Counted from the stretch's first letter, positions 11,201-21,593 are shown. The stretch is 64,000 nucleotides of DNA from Mycetohabitans endofungorum (GCF_037477895.1 NZ_CP132744.1:186001-250000), one strand, 5' to 3'. The notes: generated by a model not told the origin, from the sequence alone. Made by a program: numbers and translations.

Positions 11201-12085
11201 TCAGTAAAAGCCCGCTTCGCCCAGTGGGCGCGTTTTGAAGCGCTTGTGTATCCAGTAGTATTGCTCTGGGACGCGCGGAATTTCCTGCTCCAGCCACGCA
11301 TTCATGCGGCGCGCGTCCGCCATGTCGTCGCCGCTCGGATAGTCTTGCCACGGCGCGAAAATTTTGAGTCGATAGCCCTTGTAATTGGGCAGCACCTCGC
11401 AGATGAACGGCGCCAATTGGGCACGTCCTGCCTTCGCGAGCCGGCCCACCGCGGTCAGCGTGCACGCCGGTACGCCGAAGAACGGCACGAACGCCGAGTT
11501 GCGCATGCCGTAGTCCATGTCTGCGCCGAGCATGACCGGCTTGCGCTCGCGCAGCCAACGCAACACGATACGCGCACTGTCGGCGCGACTGGCCATGTCC
11601 GCGCCGAAGCGCGCGCGCGCGGCGACCGCGACCTTGTCCAGCAGCGGGTTGGATATCGGCTGGTACAGCGCGCCGCATTGCCGGCGCAACTGATAGTTTA
11701 GGAAAATCGAGCCGGCTTCAATACCGACAAAATGCGCTCCGAGGAACAAGGTCGGCGGCAAGTTCGGGTCGCGCAGGTCGATCGCGCTGTCGAGTTGGAT
11801 CAGCTTCTCCAACTTGCGTGCCGAGCCGAACCACTGCACGCTGCGCTCGACGTAGCTGCGAATGGCATGGCGGAAATGCTGCTCGGCGACCTGCTCGCGC
11901 CGCGCTTCGCACCACTGTGGAAAGCAGAGCCTGAGGTTGGTGTGGACCACGCGACGGCGACTGTTCGGAATCCGATACAGTAACCAGCCCATCGCATCGC
12001 CGAAGCGGGCGATCCAACCATAGGGTAATAGTGCAAACAGCCTTAGCAGCAGGATGGCGAGCTGGGTTCCGGCGCGGCCTAGCAT
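11201..12085 (-). CDS. lpxL: LpxL/HtrB-type lipid A late acyltransferase
   Basis: This inner-membrane acyltransferase adds a secondary acyl chain to lipid A. The 294-residue protein has an N-terminal membrane anchor (about 8-25), the catalytic H-x4-E pair in [10 protein letters not shown] near residue 117, and the conserved segments [13 protein letters not shown] and [10 protein letters not shown]. The C-terminal part has [12 protein letters not shown], typical of the LpxL/LpxM family. It is divergent from metK and is first in the series with dapF. Which acyl chain and position it serves cannot be told from sequence. Confidence 0.88.
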   Translation of the reverse strand: MLGRAGTQLAILLLRLFALLPYGWIARFGDAMGWLLYRIPNSRRRVVHTNLRLCFPQWCEARREQVAEQHFRHAIRSYVERSVQWFGSARKLEKLIQLDSAIDLRDPNLPPTLFLGAHFVGIEAGSIFLNYQLRRQCGALYQPISNPLLDKVAVAARARFGADMASRADSARIVLRWLRERKPVMLGADMDYGMRNSAFVPFFGVPACTLTAVGRLAKAGRAQLAPFICEVLPNYKGYRLKIFAPWQDYPSGDDMADARRMNAWLEQEIPRVPEQYYWIHKRFKTRPLGEAGFY

Positions 12086-12171
12086 CGTGGATCTCGCGAT
12101 GTTCTCAGCGGCTGGTAGGGTGAAGCAAACGGCAATTCGGCCTCTACTCTATGAAAAATGACAGAAATCGA

Positions 12172-12338
12172 TATAATACGGGCATCGCCGAGTTAATGGG
12201 ACAACTTGCGGGGCGATATTGGGCGCGGCATCTAGTGAAGCGGCGCCCGAACCATGTAATCCGCTAAAGCGTCGCCGCTTCGATCCGAAGCCGGCAACGT
12301 GAAAACGCGACCGACTTCACTTACTGGGAGCTAACGAA
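12172..12338 (+). promoter_or_regulatory. metK promoter element and structured 5' leader
   Basis: TATAAT at 12172-12177 is a good -10 box; the -35 is weak. The RNA downstream can form a hairpin from 12184-12189 with 12212-12217 (ATCGCC/GGCGAT) and another from 12221-12226 with 12243-12248 (GGGCGC/GCGCCC). A competing nine-base helix joins 12237-12245 (GAAGCGGCG) to 12273-12281 (CGCCGCTTC) and shares three bases with the second hairpin. Mutually exclusive helices before a methionine-cycle gene suggest cis control. It does not match a SAM riboswitch class I can recognise. Confidence 0.45.
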
Positions 12339-13526
12339 GTGGCGAACAACTATCTCTTTACGTCCGAATCCGTATCTGAAGGCCATCCGGACAAGGTGGC
12401 TGACCAAATCTCCGACGCGATTCTCGACGCAATCCTGACGCAGGACCGGTATTCGCGTGTAGCGGCCGAGACGTTATGCAACACCGGCCTGGTGGTGCTG
12501 GCCGGCGAAATCACGACGCATGCAAACGTCGACTATATCCAGATTGCGCGCGACACGATCCGGCGCATCGGCTACGACAATACCGATTTCGGCATTGACT
12601 ACCGCGGCTGTGCGGTGCTGGTCGCTTACGACAAGCAGTCGCCGGATATCGCGCAGGGCGTGGACAATGCGCACGACGACAATCTGGATCAGGGCGCGGG
12701 TGACCAGGGTCTGATGTTCGGCTATGCGTGCGACGAAACGCCCGAATTGATGCCGTTGCCGATTTATTTGTCGCACCGGCTCGTCGAGCGGCAAGCCGAT
12801 CTGCGGCGTGATGGTCGTCTTCCGTGGCTGCGTCCGGACGCGAAGTCGCAAGTGACGGTGCGCTATGTTGACGGGCGTCCGGATTCGATCGACACGGTCG
12901 TGCTCTCCACGCAGCATGCGCCGGATATTGATCTGTCCACGTTGCGCGAGGCGGTGATTGAGGACGTCATCAAGCCGGTGCTGCCGAACGAGCTGATCAA
13001 GGGCGACTTGAAGTTCCTCGTCAATCCGACCGGGCGGTTCGTGATCGGCGGTCCTCAAGGCGATTGTGGACTCACTGGCCGCAAAATCATCGTCGATACG
13101 TACGGCGGGGCCGCGCCGCACGGCGGCGGTGCGTTCTCGGGCAAAGATCCGACCAAGGTGGATCGTTCCGCCGCGTATGCCGGCCGCTATGTCGCGAAAA
13201 ACATTGTCGCCGCGGGCCTTGCGTCGCGCTGCCTGGTCCAGGTCTCCTATGCAATCGGTGTCGCGCGTCCGACGTCGGTGATGGTTAACACCTTCGGGAC
13301 CGGCCGGGTGCCGGATTCGATGATTACCGAGCTTGTCCAGCAGCACTTCGACCTGCGCCCGAAGGGCATCATTCAGATGTTGGACCTGCTGCGGCCGATC
13401 TACGAAAAGACCGCTGCATATGGCCACTTTGGTCGCGAGGAACCTGAATTCTCGTGGGAAGCAACCGACAAGGCCATTGTGCTGGCCGACGCGGCTGGCA
13501 TCAAGCCGATTGCCGCCGTCGCCTGA
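12339..13526 (+). CDS. metK: S-adenosylmethionine synthetase
   Basis: MetK makes S-adenosylmethionine from methionine and ATP. The 395-residue protein has the normal length and motifs: [15 protein letters not shown] near the N terminus, [12 protein letters not shown] (the ATP-binding hexapeptide region), [16 protein letters not shown] and the P-loop-like [22 protein letters not shown] lies before the ATG (tactgggagctaacgaag). It has a structured leader of about 160 bases and a strong terminator 45 bases after the stop. Together with ahcY and metF further along, it completes most of the methyl cycle. Confidence 0.97.
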   Translation: MANNYLFTSESVSEGHPDKVADQISDAILDAILTQDRYSRVAAETLCNTGLVVLAGEITTHANVDYIQIARDTIRRIGYDNTDFGIDYRGCAVLVAYDKQSPDIAQGVDNAHDDNLDQGAGDQGLMFGYACDETPELMPLPIYLSHRLVERQADLRRDGRLPWLRPDAKSQVTVRYVDGRPDSIDTVVLSTQHAPDIDLSTLREAVIEDVIKPVLPNELIKGDLKFLVNPTGRFVIGGPQGDCGLTGRKIIVDTYGGAAPHGGGAFSGKDPTKVDRSAAYAGRYVAKNIVAAGLASRCLVQVSYAIGVARPTSVMVNTFGTGRVPDSMITELVQQHFDLRPKGIIQMLDLLRPIYEKTAAYGHFGREEPEFSWEATDKAIVLADAAGIKPIAAVA

Positions 13527-13570
13527 CAGCACAGGCATGACTGCGCTGACGTGCCGGAGCTGCCGGCACA

Positions 13571-13605
13571 CCACAAAACCCTCGGCCTAGTCGGGGGTTT
13601 TGTGG
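13571..13605. terminator. Bidirectional intrinsic terminator after metK
   Basis: CCACAAAACCC (13571-13581) and GGGTTTTGTGG (13595-13605) make a perfect 11-base stem with a 13-base loop. The A and T tracts inside the stem let it act from both sides, ending metK and the convergent gene at 13649. A second small hairpin (CCCCGC/GCGGGG) lies at 13620-13636. Confidence 0.85.
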
Positions 13606-13648
13606 CTGGGCTTGCTCATCCCCGCTTAGCGCGGGGCGCAGGCAGCGC

Positions 13649-14416
13649 TCAACGTGTGATAAACACGTCCCGATAGCCGACGTAGACTGACAAGAATAAC
13701 AAAGGTAGTACGATCAGCCAGCCGAGCAGAAACGGGAGTGCACCGACCACCAGCATCACGAGCAGCAACAGCGCATAGACAATGCCCGCCCGCCAGTTTC
13801 GCATCACGCCCTTGAAGCTTGCCCGCATCGCACGAATGGGCGCCACGTCATGCAGTATCACTAGCGCGGGCGCGAACCATGCAGCGGCTACCGCCACCGT
13901 GACGATCGCGATATAGATCAGCAGCCCGACGAGGCTCGATGCCCCCAATTGGGGTGGGTTGCCTGGCTGGTGCGAGACCAACTGAGCAAATGTGTCGAAG
14001 CCGATGATCGACGCGAGCACCACGACACCGATAATCACGATCGCGAACGTGAGCGCGCCGACCAACGCTAGCGGGCCCAGCTTGCGCGTGAACCCGGTGA
14101 ATAGGCCGCCGATGCGCACGTCGCCGTCGGCACGGAACTGCTCGCACGTGAACATCAACCCGCCCAGCAGTATCGGCGTGACCAACATCGACAGCAGGTT
14201 GAACACCGGCGCGAATGACAGCGCGCACTCGATCACCATGTACAACAGGGCCAGGCCGATCCACTGCAGCGGACGGCGCTTGAACAGCGTCCATGCGTCT
14301 GTGATCCAGCGCAAGCCTTCTGCCGCAGTGACCGTGCGTCCGTCTAGATTCAACGTTTCGACGGATGGCGCCGAGCCGTCTGGAGCGAGCGGAGGGTTCA
14401 GCGTGTCGTCGTTCAT
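13649..14416 (-). CDS. BPSS1780-type integral membrane protein
   Basis: The function is unknown. The 255-residue protein has a hydrophilic N terminus of about 45 residues, then RWITDAWTLFKRRPLQW followed by five to six membrane helices (for example about 58-75, 85-100, 123-145, 165-190 and 215-245). The layout matches the Burkholderia family named after BPSS1780. The start at 14416 is preceded by AAAGGG; upstream extension of the frame adds a Cys-rich tail that does not look native. It is convergent with metK and shares its terminator, and lies downstream of the permease gene on the same strand. Confidence 0.75.
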   Translation of the reverse strand: MNDDTLNPPLAPDGSAPSVETLNLDGRTVTAAEGLRWITDAWTLFKRRPLQWIGLALLYMVIECALSFAPVFNLLSMLVTPILLGGLMFTCEQFRADGDVRIGGLFTGFTRKLGPLALVGALTFAIVIIGVVVLASIIGFDTFAQLVSHQPGNPPQLGASSLVGLLIYIAIVTVAVAAAWFAPALVILHDVAPIRAMRASFKGVMRNWRAGIVYALLLLVMLVVGALPFLLGWLIVLPLLFLSVYVGYRDVFITR

Positions 14417-14566
14417 GAGGCCCTTTTCACAAAATTCTGTAGAGCATCCGTCGCAGGCGGCCTGTGCGCCGCCGTATCGCCGGGTGCGGTCGGCATCATA
14501 ACTGGACGCCCGGCTGGGGCACGCGAAACAGGGCGTATCCAGGCACAATGCGGTCCGCCGCGAGCG

Positions 14567-15973
14567 CTATCCGTGCTCGGGGTTCAAAGCGAGCTTCGCA
14601 TATCGCCGTGAATAACCGAAGTACACGGCCAGTCCTAGTGCCAGCCATGCCACGAATGCGACCCACGTCATCGCCTGCAAATGGGCCATCAGAAACACGC
14701 AGGATGCGACCGCGAGCATCGGCACGAGTGGCACGCCTGGGCACCGGAATGCGCGCGGCAGCGTCGGATGCGTGCGGCGTAGAATCAGCACGGCGACAGA
14801 GACCATCGAAAACGCGGCGAGCGTGCCAATATTGATCAACTCCGCCAATACGTCCAGTGGCACCAGCGCGCCGATTAACGCGAAAAAGATGCCGACCAAC
14901 CAGGTGGTGATTAGCGGCGTCTGGAAGCGCGGGTGGATGCGCGAGAGCGCGGCGGGCAGCAAGCCGTCCCGGGACATCGCAAAGATGATGCGTGTCTGGC
15001 CGTACATCATCACTAAGATCACCGTCAGCATGCCGAGCACCGCACCTAGATCGACGAAGCCGGCAACCCAGTCCGCACCGATCCTCTGCAGCACGTAGGA
15101 CACCGGATGCGACACGTTCGCGAACTCACCGTACGGCACGATGCCGGTGACTACGGCGGCGACCGTCACATAGAGCGCCGCGCAGACGGCGAGCGACGCA
15201 ATGATGCCGATCGGCAAGTCGCGTTTCGGGTTCTTGACCTCTTCTGCCGCGGATGACACCGAGTCAAACCCGATGAAGGCGAAAAACATCACCGCGGCGG
15301 CCCCGAACATGCCGGACCAGCCCATCGGCATGAACGGGTGCCAGTTCGTGGGCCGGACATGGAACGCGCCGACCGCGATCACCAGCAGCACGACGGCTAC
15401 CTTAATTGCGACCATCACATTGTTGACCCGGGTGGATTCACGCACACCGATCGATAACAGGAATGTGATGGCCATCATCACGAGGAACGCTGGCAGGTTG
15501 AACCACGTTGTGTGGCCGGGTACGGTGCCAGGCGCCGCAGTGAGTACTTGCGGCAGCGTGATGCCGAAGCCGGACAGTAACGATTGCAGGTAGCCGGACC
15601 ATCCAACCGACACCGCCGACGTCGCGAGCCCGTATTCAAGCATTAAATCCCAGCCGATGATCCAAGCGGCAAGCTCGCCGAGCGTCGCATACGAATAAGT
15701 ATAGATTGAGCCGGCGACCGGAATCGTCGATGAGAATTCGGCGTAGGCAAGCGCCGCGAAGCAGCACGCGATCGCCGCAATGACGAAGGACAGCGTCAGG
15801 GCGGGGCCGGCGATCACCGCGCCGGTTCCTGTCAGCACGAAGATGCCTGTACCGATGATCGCTCCGATGCCCAAAAGCGTGAGATCCAGTGGGCCCAGTG
15901 CCCTGTGCAAGCTGTTGTCAGCATTGCGGCGGGCCAGCATATGACCAATATCTTTCTTTCGAAACAATGACAT
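14567..15973 (-). CDS. APC-family amino-acid permease
   Basis: This is a secondary transporter of the amino acid-polyamine-organocation superfamily. The 468-residue protein has about 12 membrane helices and the family signature LTLLGIGAIIGTGIFVLTG in helix 1, where the unwound GxG segment binds the substrate backbone. The sequence YAEFSSTIPVAGSIYTYSY in helix 3 and GFDSVSSAAEEVKNP between helices 6 and 7 place it with cationic amino-acid transporter (CAT/YfnA)-like members. The true substrate is not shown. It lies upstream of the BPSS1780-type gene with a 150-base gap. Confidence 0.85.
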   Translation of the reverse strand: MSLFRKKDIGHMLARRNADNSLHRALGPLDLTLLGIGAIIGTGIFVLTGTGAVIAGPALTLSFVIAAIACCFAALAYAEFSSTIPVAGSIYTYSYATLGELAAWIIGWDLMLEYGLATSAVSVGWSGYLQSLLSGFGITLPQVLTAAPGTVPGHTTWFNLPAFLVMMAITFLLSIGVRESTRVNNVMVAIKVAVVLLVIAVGAFHVRPTNWHPFMPMGWSGMFGAAAVMFFAFIGFDSVSSAAEEVKNPKRDLPIGIIASLAVCAALYVTVAAVVTGIVPYGEFANVSHPVSYVLQRIGADWVAGFVDLGAVLGMLTVILVMMYGQTRIIFAMSRDGLLPAALSRIHPRFQTPLITTWLVGIFFALIGALVPLDVLAELINIGTLAAFSMVSVAVLILRRTHPTLPRAFRCPGVPLVPMLAVASCVFLMAHLQAMTWVAFVAWLALGLAVYFGYSRRYAKLALNPEHG

Positions 15974-16327
15974 AAGGGGTATTCGGCAGCCGTGGAGCGG
16001 CGCAACCGACTTCGGTAAAACCGGTTATTCTAGCTGACTGGTGCAAACGGTCCGCCCTGGGTTGCGCTGATTGGTCGTACGCTGCGGGCACGATGAGGCA
16101 ATCGGTGCGTGCCAGCGGGCGGCGAGCACCGGCGTGTCAAATTCGGCACAATGGCAGCAGGCGTCGGCGGGACCGGGACGGTGGCTGGTCGCTGCGACGC
16201 GTGTCGTTGTATAGAGGTGATGGATCAGTCGCAATTGGGCTGTTCCATATTTCCATTTCGGGCTTCGCAGGATGCGCATCGCCGACACAATGCCTGTCGG
16301 ACGGGCCAACATCAAAAGGGGGAAATC
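15974..16327. other. Divergent intergenic region permease / small protein
   Basis: This 354-base gap contains no convincing gene. Frames that run into the small downstream gene from 16093 and 16109 have biased, non-natural composition. It must carry the permease promoter (leftward) and that of the small gene; the only clear signal is AAGGGGGA just before 16328. Confidence 0.5.
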
Positions 16328-16540
16328 ATGAAGGTAGGTTCAATCGTGCGTTCCAGCCATATCGCAGTGCCGCGCGACGCGCGCGGCATCGTATTGCGCA
16401 TCCTGGGCGACATGGCGATGGTGACATGGTTCGAGGGCGAGCCGGGGCAATCCAAGCCGCTCAACACCGAGCCGTTCTTCTTGGTGGATTTGATCGAGAC
16501 CGGCGAGGTGGTACGCCCGGCGGACGCACCGTTGCACTAA
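16328..16540 (+). CDS. Small protein of unknown function (70 aa)
   Basis: I do not recognise a family. The protein begins MKVGSIVRSSHIAVPRDARG and ends VVRPADAPLH, is acidic and mostly beta-strand in character, with no signal peptide or membrane helix. An AAGGGGGA ribosome site seven bases upstream fixes the start at 16328. The segment MVTWFEGEPGQSKPLNTEPF suggests a small SH3-like barrel, but that is only an impression. It precedes the SrkA-type kinase by 222 bases, which hold a tandem repeat. Confidence 0.65.
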   Translation: MKVGSIVRSSHIAVPRDARGIVLRILGDMAMVTWFEGEPGQSKPLNTEPFFLVDLIETGEVVRPADAPLH

Positions 16541-16566
16541 TGTAGCCTGGATGCGGCTGGCGGGGG

Positions 16567-16667
16567 CTGCCTCTCGCGCTGGTGCGGGTGCTGGCGGGGC
16601 TGCCGCGGGTGTTGGCACGGGCGCTGGCGAGGGTCTGCCTCGCGCACTGGCGCGGGTGCTGGCGGAG
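16567..16667. repeat. Imperfect GC-rich tandem repeat, three units of about 34 bp
   Basis: Units begin at 16567, 16600 and 16635, each starting CTGCC and containing a GGGTGCTGGCGG-like core. Units 1 and 3 are the closest. It lies just after the stop of the 70-residue protein. No coding role is evident. Confidence 0.7.
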
Positions 16668-16762
16668 AACTGCTGCGGATAATGCCACGAACAGGACTGC
16701 GTCTCGTCCCCGTCCGCGTGCGGCGATGCTCGGGCCGTGCGCCGCTCAGGCACAATGGCGGG

Positions 16763-17803
16763 ATGGAACCCAATGATCGCAGCTTCAACAATCCGCCGCG
16801 CGCCGATGCCGGCGCCCTGGCTCCCTACGCGGGCCTGACGCCCGAGCGCGTGCTCGACGCGCTTGATGCCGTGTTAGCGCGCGGCGGTCGCCGTACCGAC
16901 GGACGGTTGCTTGCACTGAACAGTTATGAAAACCGCGTTTATCAGGTCGGCATCGAAGACGCCGCGCCGCTGGTAGCGAAGTTCTACCGGCCCGGGCGTT
17001 GGAGCGATGAGGCAATCTTAGAGGAGCATGCGTTCGTCGCGCAGCTGGCCGAGCATGAGATCCCGGCCGTGCCGGCGATCATGCTCGACGACCATACGCT
17101 GCATGAGATCGACGGTTTCCGCTTCGCGTTGTTCGAGCGGCGTGGCGGCCGAGCACCGGAGTTGGAGGACAGCGCTACGCTGCAATGGCTGGGACGCTTC
17201 ATCGGCCGCATCCACTCGATCGGTCGGCAGCGCGACTACGTCGCTCGCGGGCCGCTGGATATCGACACGTTCGGCCGTGAGCCGCTTGCGTACCTGCTCG
17301 CCAGCGGCTTCGTGCCGCTCGAGTTGCGTCAGGCCTACGAGACGATCAGCCAACTGGCGCTGGACGCGGTGCAAGCCTCGTTCGAACGCGCCGGCGATGT
17401 ACGCGCGTTACGCGTGCACGGTGACTGCCATCAAGGCAACGTGCTGTGGACCGATGCCGGCCCCCATTTCGTCGACTTCGACGACAGCCGGATGGCACCG
17501 GCGATTCAGGATCTATGGCTGCTGCTACCGGGCGAGCGCGCGCAGGCGAGCCGTGCGCTGGGTCACGTGTTGGCGGGCTACGAGGACTTTTGCGAGTTCG
17601 ATTCACGCGAGCTTCACTTAATCGAAGCGTTCCGCACGTTGCGCTTGATCCACTATGCGGCATGGCTTGCGCGTCGGTGGGACGATCCGGCGTTTCCTGT
17701 CGCATTTCCGTGGTTCAACACGCACCGGTACTGGGAGGATCGTATCTTGGAATTGCGTGAGCAGGTCGGGGCGTTACAGGAGCCGCCGCTGTGGCCTGTG
17801 TGA
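16763..17803 (+). CDS. srkA: SrkA/YihE-type stress-response protein kinase
   Basis: SrkA (YihE/RdoA) is a cytoplasmic Ser/Thr kinase of the APH/choline-kinase fold that counters stress-induced death and acts with the Cpx response in enterobacteria. The 346-residue protein has the Lys of VAKFYRPGRWSDEAILEE, the catalytic loop VHGDCHQGNVLW near residue 217 and the metal-binding FVDFDDS near 235, followed by IQDLWLLLPG. The length fits the family. The start at 16763 (MEPNDRSFN) is chosen because the 27 upstream codons are Arg-rich low-complexity sequence. No ribosome site is strong. Confidence 0.85.
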   Translation: MEPNDRSFNNPPRADAGALAPYAGLTPERVLDALDAVLARGGRRTDGRLLALNSYENRVYQVGIEDAAPLVAKFYRPGRWSDEAILEEHAFVAQLAEHEIPAVPAIMLDDHTLHEIDGFRFALFERRGGRAPELEDSATLQWLGRFIGRIHSIGRQRDYVARGPLDIDTFGREPLAYLLASGFVPLELRQAYETISQLALDAVQASFERAGDVRALRVHGDCHQGNVLWTDAGPHFVDFDDSRMAPAIQDLWLLLPGERAQASRALGHVLAGYEDFCEFDSRELHLIEAFRTLRLIHYAAWLARRWDDPAFPVAFPWFNTHRYWEDRILELREQVGALQEPPLWPV

Positions 17804-17840
17804 GGTGGGCTGCCGATATTGACTGTCCGCCATGCGTCAG

Positions 17841-17882
17841 TTGAAAAAAGACGTCATACATGTAATGATAACGATTCGCATT
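17841..17882 (+). promoter_or_regulatory. Promoter with Fur box for the Fiu-like receptor
   Basis: AATGATAACGATTCGCATT at 17864-17882 matches most of the 19-base Fur consensus GATAATGATAATCATTATC. It overlaps a -10-like TAATGA (17863-17868) placed 16 bases after TTGAAA (17841-17846). Fur bound here would block RNA polymerase when iron is plentiful. The leader to the receptor start is about 190 bases. Confidence 0.7.
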
Positions 17883-18068
17883 TCAGTGTGATGCGGGATA
17901 TGCGAACACGAGCCGCCAGCCCACCACGCTCACCCGTGCCGTGACAACGGTAAGGGAGCGGCGTAAGCCAGCCGACAATCAAGACATGCCGCAGGGCGCT
18001 TTGCCGTGCGGGCGACGTCATGCGAGCGCGAGGGCGTGAGCGTCGCCATTTCGCAGGACATACCGACA

Positions 18069-20264
18069 ATGACGAAGATGACGCCGCTCGCCACGACGCT
18101 GGTGGCCGCTTTTACCGTGCCGATGCCGGCGCTTGCACAGTCCGCTCAACCCGATTCCAATTCACAAGACACGCAACATGGCGCCGTGGCTCGTGCCGCG
18201 CTGCCCGCCGTACGGGTCACCGGCGATGCGGATCGGGCCGATTTCCAGGTAACGCGCGCCTCCGTCGGTGCAAAACGCCCCACCACGCTGCGGGACATCC
18301 CGCAGGAGGTAGTGGTGATCAACAAGGCCTTGATGCAATCGCAAGGCGTCGCGTCGTTTGCCGACGCGCTGCGCAACGTTCCGGGCATCACGATTGGCGG
18401 GGCCGAGGGTGGGCAGATCGGCAATAACATCAATCTGCGCGGCTTCACGGCCCGCACCGATATCTATCTGGATGGCTTCCGCGATCGCGGGCAATACTAT
18501 CGCGACACCTTCAACCTCGAATCGATCGACGTGCTGTATGGGCCGTCGTCGATGTTGTTCGGACGCGGCTCCACCGGCGGCGTGATCAACCAGGCCAGCA
18601 AGAAGGCGAATCTGACGCGTTCGGCCGAGGTAAGCGGTACTGTCGGCACGGGCGACGACTACCGGACCACGGTCGACGTGAACCAGCCGATCTCCGATAC
18701 TGCGGCGGTGCGGGTCAACGCATTTGGCCAGAGCGTGGGCACCACGCGCGATGCGATGCGCAACAAGGATTTCGGTATTGCGCCGCAGGTGCGCTTGGGT
18801 ATTGGAACACCTACCGAGATTACCCTCTCGGCGCTGATCCAGCATAACCGCGACATGCCGGACTATGGTGTGCCGGCGGTCAATGGGCACCCGGTGCCGG
18901 TGGGCCGCGAGCGCTTTTACGGCTACACGGGCGATCGCACGGTGCAAGACGTGCAGACGTTGTCGGCGCGCATCGAGCATCGGTTCAGTGATGAACTGAA
19001 GCTGCGCAACCAAACGCAGTTTAGCCACTACGCGACCGATGCGCGCGCAACCAACGCTGCCAGTGTGGTGACTGGGCCGCTCGCCGGTTCGCGTGCGCTG
19101 TCCAACGGCAGCTACACGTCGCTGCCGCTATCGAACTTGTACGTGAAGCTGATGGGCAAGGATAGAGTGATCAACGATCACTCGCTTTATAACGCGACGG
19201 ACGTCGAATGGAAGGTCGCGACCGGGGCACTGAAGCACGACTTGATCGCCGGTATCGAGCTTGGGCACGAGACATACAATAACCAGTCCTATACCGCAAC
19301 CGGCGCCGGCATGCCGAGCAACGTGATCGGCGTGGTACCTCTGACCGGTGCAGCTTACGTGCCACGGCCAGCCGATGTGGTGCGGGGCATCGGCAACCTG
19401 GCTAGGTCCAGCGCGAACTCAATTGGTGTATATGTGAATGACACGGTGTCGCTGACGCGGCAGTGGAAGGTGGTTGGCGGCGTGCGCTGGGACCACTATC
19501 AGGCCCATATCGCAAACTCGATGAATGCTCCGTCCTATGCCGCGCAGACGAACAGCTACACGAGCGTGCGCGGTGGCGTGATCTACCAGCCGGACGATGC
19601 ACAGTCGTACTACTTATCATATGGTACGTCGTTCAATCCGTCACTCGAGGCGCTGACGCTGACCAATGGCACGCAAAATCTGAAGCCCGAAACGAACCGC
19701 TCATACGAGGTGGGCAACAAATGGGACTTGCTGGGCGGCACATTGTCGATTTCGCAATCGCTGTTCAACATCGACAAATCCAACGCACGCACGCAGGATG
19801 CGACCGGCGCGTATTCGATCGACGGTGACGTGCGGGTGCGAGGTTACCAGTTTGGTGCGTCGGGCCGGATCACGGACAAGTGGCAGCTATACGGCGGCTA
19901 TACGTACTTGAACAGCCGCATCACGGGCGCGAAGGACGGCACGCAGGGCAACACGCCGGCAAATACGCCGCGCAACATGTTGACGCTGTGGACGACATAT
20001 GAATTCATGCCGCACTGGCAGGCGGGCGGTGGCCTGAATTACATGAGCACGCGCTATGCGGCGAACAACAACCGAGTGTCTGTTGGCGGCTATACGCGCT
20101 GGGATGCCATGATCGCGTATCACGCCAAGCAGTACGACATGCAGCTGAACTTGCTGAACGTGACGGACAAGCGCTACTACGATGCACTGATTCCGTCCGA
20201 CGGCGGGCGCGCGGTGCCGGGACTGGGCCGCACGTTGCTGGCGACGTTCAATTACCGGATCTAA
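18069..20264 (+). CDS. fiu: Fiu-like TonB-dependent catecholate siderophore receptor
   Basis: This outer-membrane receptor takes up ferric catecholates with energy from TonB. The chosen start gives [15 protein letters not shown], a signal peptide ending near PALAQS, preceded by AGGAC; a longer frame begins at 18006. The mature protein of about 705 residues has a TonB-box region, a plug domain ([18 protein letters not shown] through [14 protein letters not shown]) and a 22-strand barrel that ends in FNYRI with terminal aromatic/hydrophobic residues. The linked piuC and PepSY genes match the Fiu/PiuA locus of other proteobacteria. The Fur box upstream supports iron control. Substrate is inferred from the family and context. 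Confidence 0.88.
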   Translation: MTKMTPLATTLVAAFTVPMPALAQSAQPDSNSQDTQHGAVARAALPAVRVTGDADRADFQVTRASVGAKRPTTLRDIPQEVVVINKALMQSQGVASFADALRNVPGITIGGAEGGQIGNNINLRGFTARTDIYLDGFRDRGQYYRDTFNLESIDVLYGPSSMLFGRGSTGGVINQASKKANLTRSAEVSGTVGTGDDYRTTVDVNQPISDTAAVRVNAFGQSVGTTRDAMRNKDFGIAPQVRLGIGTPTEITLSALIQHNRDMPDYGVPAVNGHPVPVGRERFYGYTGDRTVQDVQTLSARIEHRFSDELKLRNQTQFSHYATDARATNAASVVTGPLAGSRALSNGSYTSLPLSNLYVKLMGKDRVINDHSLYNATDVEWKVATGALKHDLIAGIELGHETYNNQSYTATGAGMPSNVIGVVPLTGAAYVPRPADVVRGIGNLARSSANSIGVYVNDTVSLTRQWKVVGGVRWDHYQAHIANSMNAPSYAAQTNSYTSVRGGVIYQPDDAQSYYLSYGTSFNPSLEALTLTNGTQNLKPETNRSYEVGNKWDLLGGTLSISQSLFNIDKSNARTQDATGAYSIDGDVRVRGYQFGASGRITDKWQLYGGYTYLNSRITGAKDGTQGNTPANTPRNMLTLWTTYEFMPHWQAGGGLNYMSTRYAANNNRVSVGGYTRWDAMIAYHAKQYDMQLNLLNVTDKRYYDALIPSDGGRAVPGLGRTLLATFNYRI

Positions 20265-20292
20265 CCATGCAGCTGACAGCCGGCGACGTGAG

Positions 20293-20979
20293 ATGATCGT
20301 GTCCATACCGAACGTATTGTCGCCGCAGCAATTGCAGGCGATACGCGCCGCCCTGGACGCGGCCGGCCACGCGTGGGTCGATGGTCGCGCCACGGCCGGC
20401 TACCAGGGCGCGCCGCTCAAGCACAATCAGCAAATCGACGAGCGCGCGCCGGTTGCGCGCGAGCTGGGGGACGTGATCCTGGCCGAGCTGGAGCGGCATC
20501 CGCTGTTCATTAGCGCGGTGTTGCCCAACCGCGTGTATCCGCCGCTGTTCAATCGCTATGGCGCCGGGATGGCGTTCGGCGACCACGTCGACGGTTCGAT
20601 CCGGATCGTGCCTGGACATGACGCGAAGCTGCGCACCGACGTGTCGGCGACGCTGTTTTTGGCCGGGCCCGACGAATATGATGGCGGTGAACTGGTGATC
20701 GAGGACACCTATGGCGCGCACGAGGTCAAGTTGGCCGCCGGTGACATGGTTGTTTATCCGGCGACCAGCGTTCACCGGGTCGCGCCGGTCACCCGCGGCG
20801 TGCGGCTCGCCAGCTTTTTCTGGATCGAGAGCCTGGTGCGCGACGACGCCAGGCGCGCGCTGTTGTTCGACCTGGATACGGCGATCCAGCGCCTGAACCG
20901 CGATCATGCCGATGACGTCGCGCGGCGGCAGCTAATCGGGTGTTATCACAATCTTCTGCGCATGTGGGGCGAGACATGA
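20293..20979 (+). CDS. piuC: PiuC/YbiX-type Fe(II)/2-oxoglutarate dioxygenase
   Basis: This is a 228-residue PKHD-type hydroxylase of the PiuC/YbiX family, which is found beside Fiu/PiuA receptors; its natural substrate is not settled. The double-stranded beta-helix core has the metal ligands His and Asp in [10 protein letters not shown] near residue 98 and the distal His in [11 protein letters not shown] near 160, where the Arg binds 2-oxoglutarate. It starts 28 bases after the receptor gene and overlaps the PepSY gene by four bases, so the three are one operon under the Fur box. Confidence 0.9.
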   Translation: MIVSIPNVLSPQQLQAIRAALDAAGHAWVDGRATAGYQGAPLKHNQQIDERAPVARELGDVILAELERHPLFISAVLPNRVYPPLFNRYGAGMAFGDHVDGSIRIVPGHDAKLRTDVSATLFLAGPDEYDGGELVIEDTYGAHEVKLAAGDMVVYPATSVHRVAPVTRGVRLASFFWIESLVRDDARRALLFDLDTAIQRLNRDHADDVARRQLIGCYHNLLRMWGET

Positions 20980-21593
20980 CGCGCCGCTCGACGTTCCTCA
21001 AATGGCTGCGCAACGTGCACGGCTGGATTGGCCTGTGGGGCGCGGTGCTGGGATTGATGTTCGGCGTGACCGGCTTCCTGCTGAATCACCGCGGCGGGCC
21101 GATGAAAATCTCGCCGGGTGAGCCGCAAGTGTCGCAAATGCGGCTGCCGCTGCCCAATTCCGCTCCGGATTCCCCGCAAGCACTCGCCGAGTGGGTCGGC
21201 CGTGAACTGCGCTTTGATGGCCGTATTGGACGCATGCAGCGCGAGCCGGCGCACAAGGTCGCGTGGGGCAATCGCAGCGTGATGCAGCCGGAGCGCTGGA
21301 GCGCAATGCTGGCCGGCCCGAAGACGTCGATTCTAATCGAATACTGGCAAGGCAATCCGACCGTATCGGTCAAGCGCACCGAAGGGACGTTGCTCGCCAT
21401 GTTGAACAATATGCACCGTGGTGGCGGCATGGGTATTGGTTGGACCTTGCTCGTCGATACGATCGCCGGCAGTCTGGTGCTGCTGTCGTTGACCGGCGTA
21501 TTGCTGTGGACCGAACTGAACCGGCGCAAAACAATCGGCGTCGCGATTTTCGTCGTGTCGCTCGTCGCGATGGTCGTGTGCGGCATCGTGTGA
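20976..21593 (+). CDS. PepSY-associated inner-membrane protein
   Basis: This 205-residue protein has an N-terminal membrane helix ([20 protein letters not shown]) typical of PepSY-associated TM proteins, a periplasmic middle region, and two C-terminal helices (about 150-200). The [11 protein letters not shown] and [11 protein letters not shown] histidine motifs suggest haem or iron contacts, as in PiuB-like ferric reductases, but it is shorter than a full PiuB. The ATG at 20976 overlaps the piuC stop (ATGA). Its role in ferric-siderophore reduction or iron release is inferred from context. Confidence 0.75.
   Translation: MTRRSTFLKWLRNVHGWIGLWGAVLGLMFGVTGFLLNHRGGPMKISPGEPQVSQMRLPLPNSAPDSPQALAEWVGRELRFDGRIGRMQREPAHKVAWGNRSVMQPERWSAMLAGPKTSILIEYWQGNPTVSVKRTEGTLLAMLNNMHRGGGMGIGWTLLVDTIAGSLVLLSLTGVLLWTELNRRKTIGVAIFVVSLVAMVVCGIV

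Noticed and set aside
12184..12281. Known SAM riboswitch upstream of metK
   Set aside because: The conserved words of the classes I can recall are missing; kept only as an unnamed structured leader.
12474..13574. Frame of 366 codons antisense to metK
   Set aside because: MetK on the plus strand is certain; the antisense frame has Arg/His-rich composition with no domain and includes the terminator region.
18162..19028. Frame antisense to the TonB receptor gene
   Set aside because: Shadow of a high-GC gene; no start signal and no recognisable motif.
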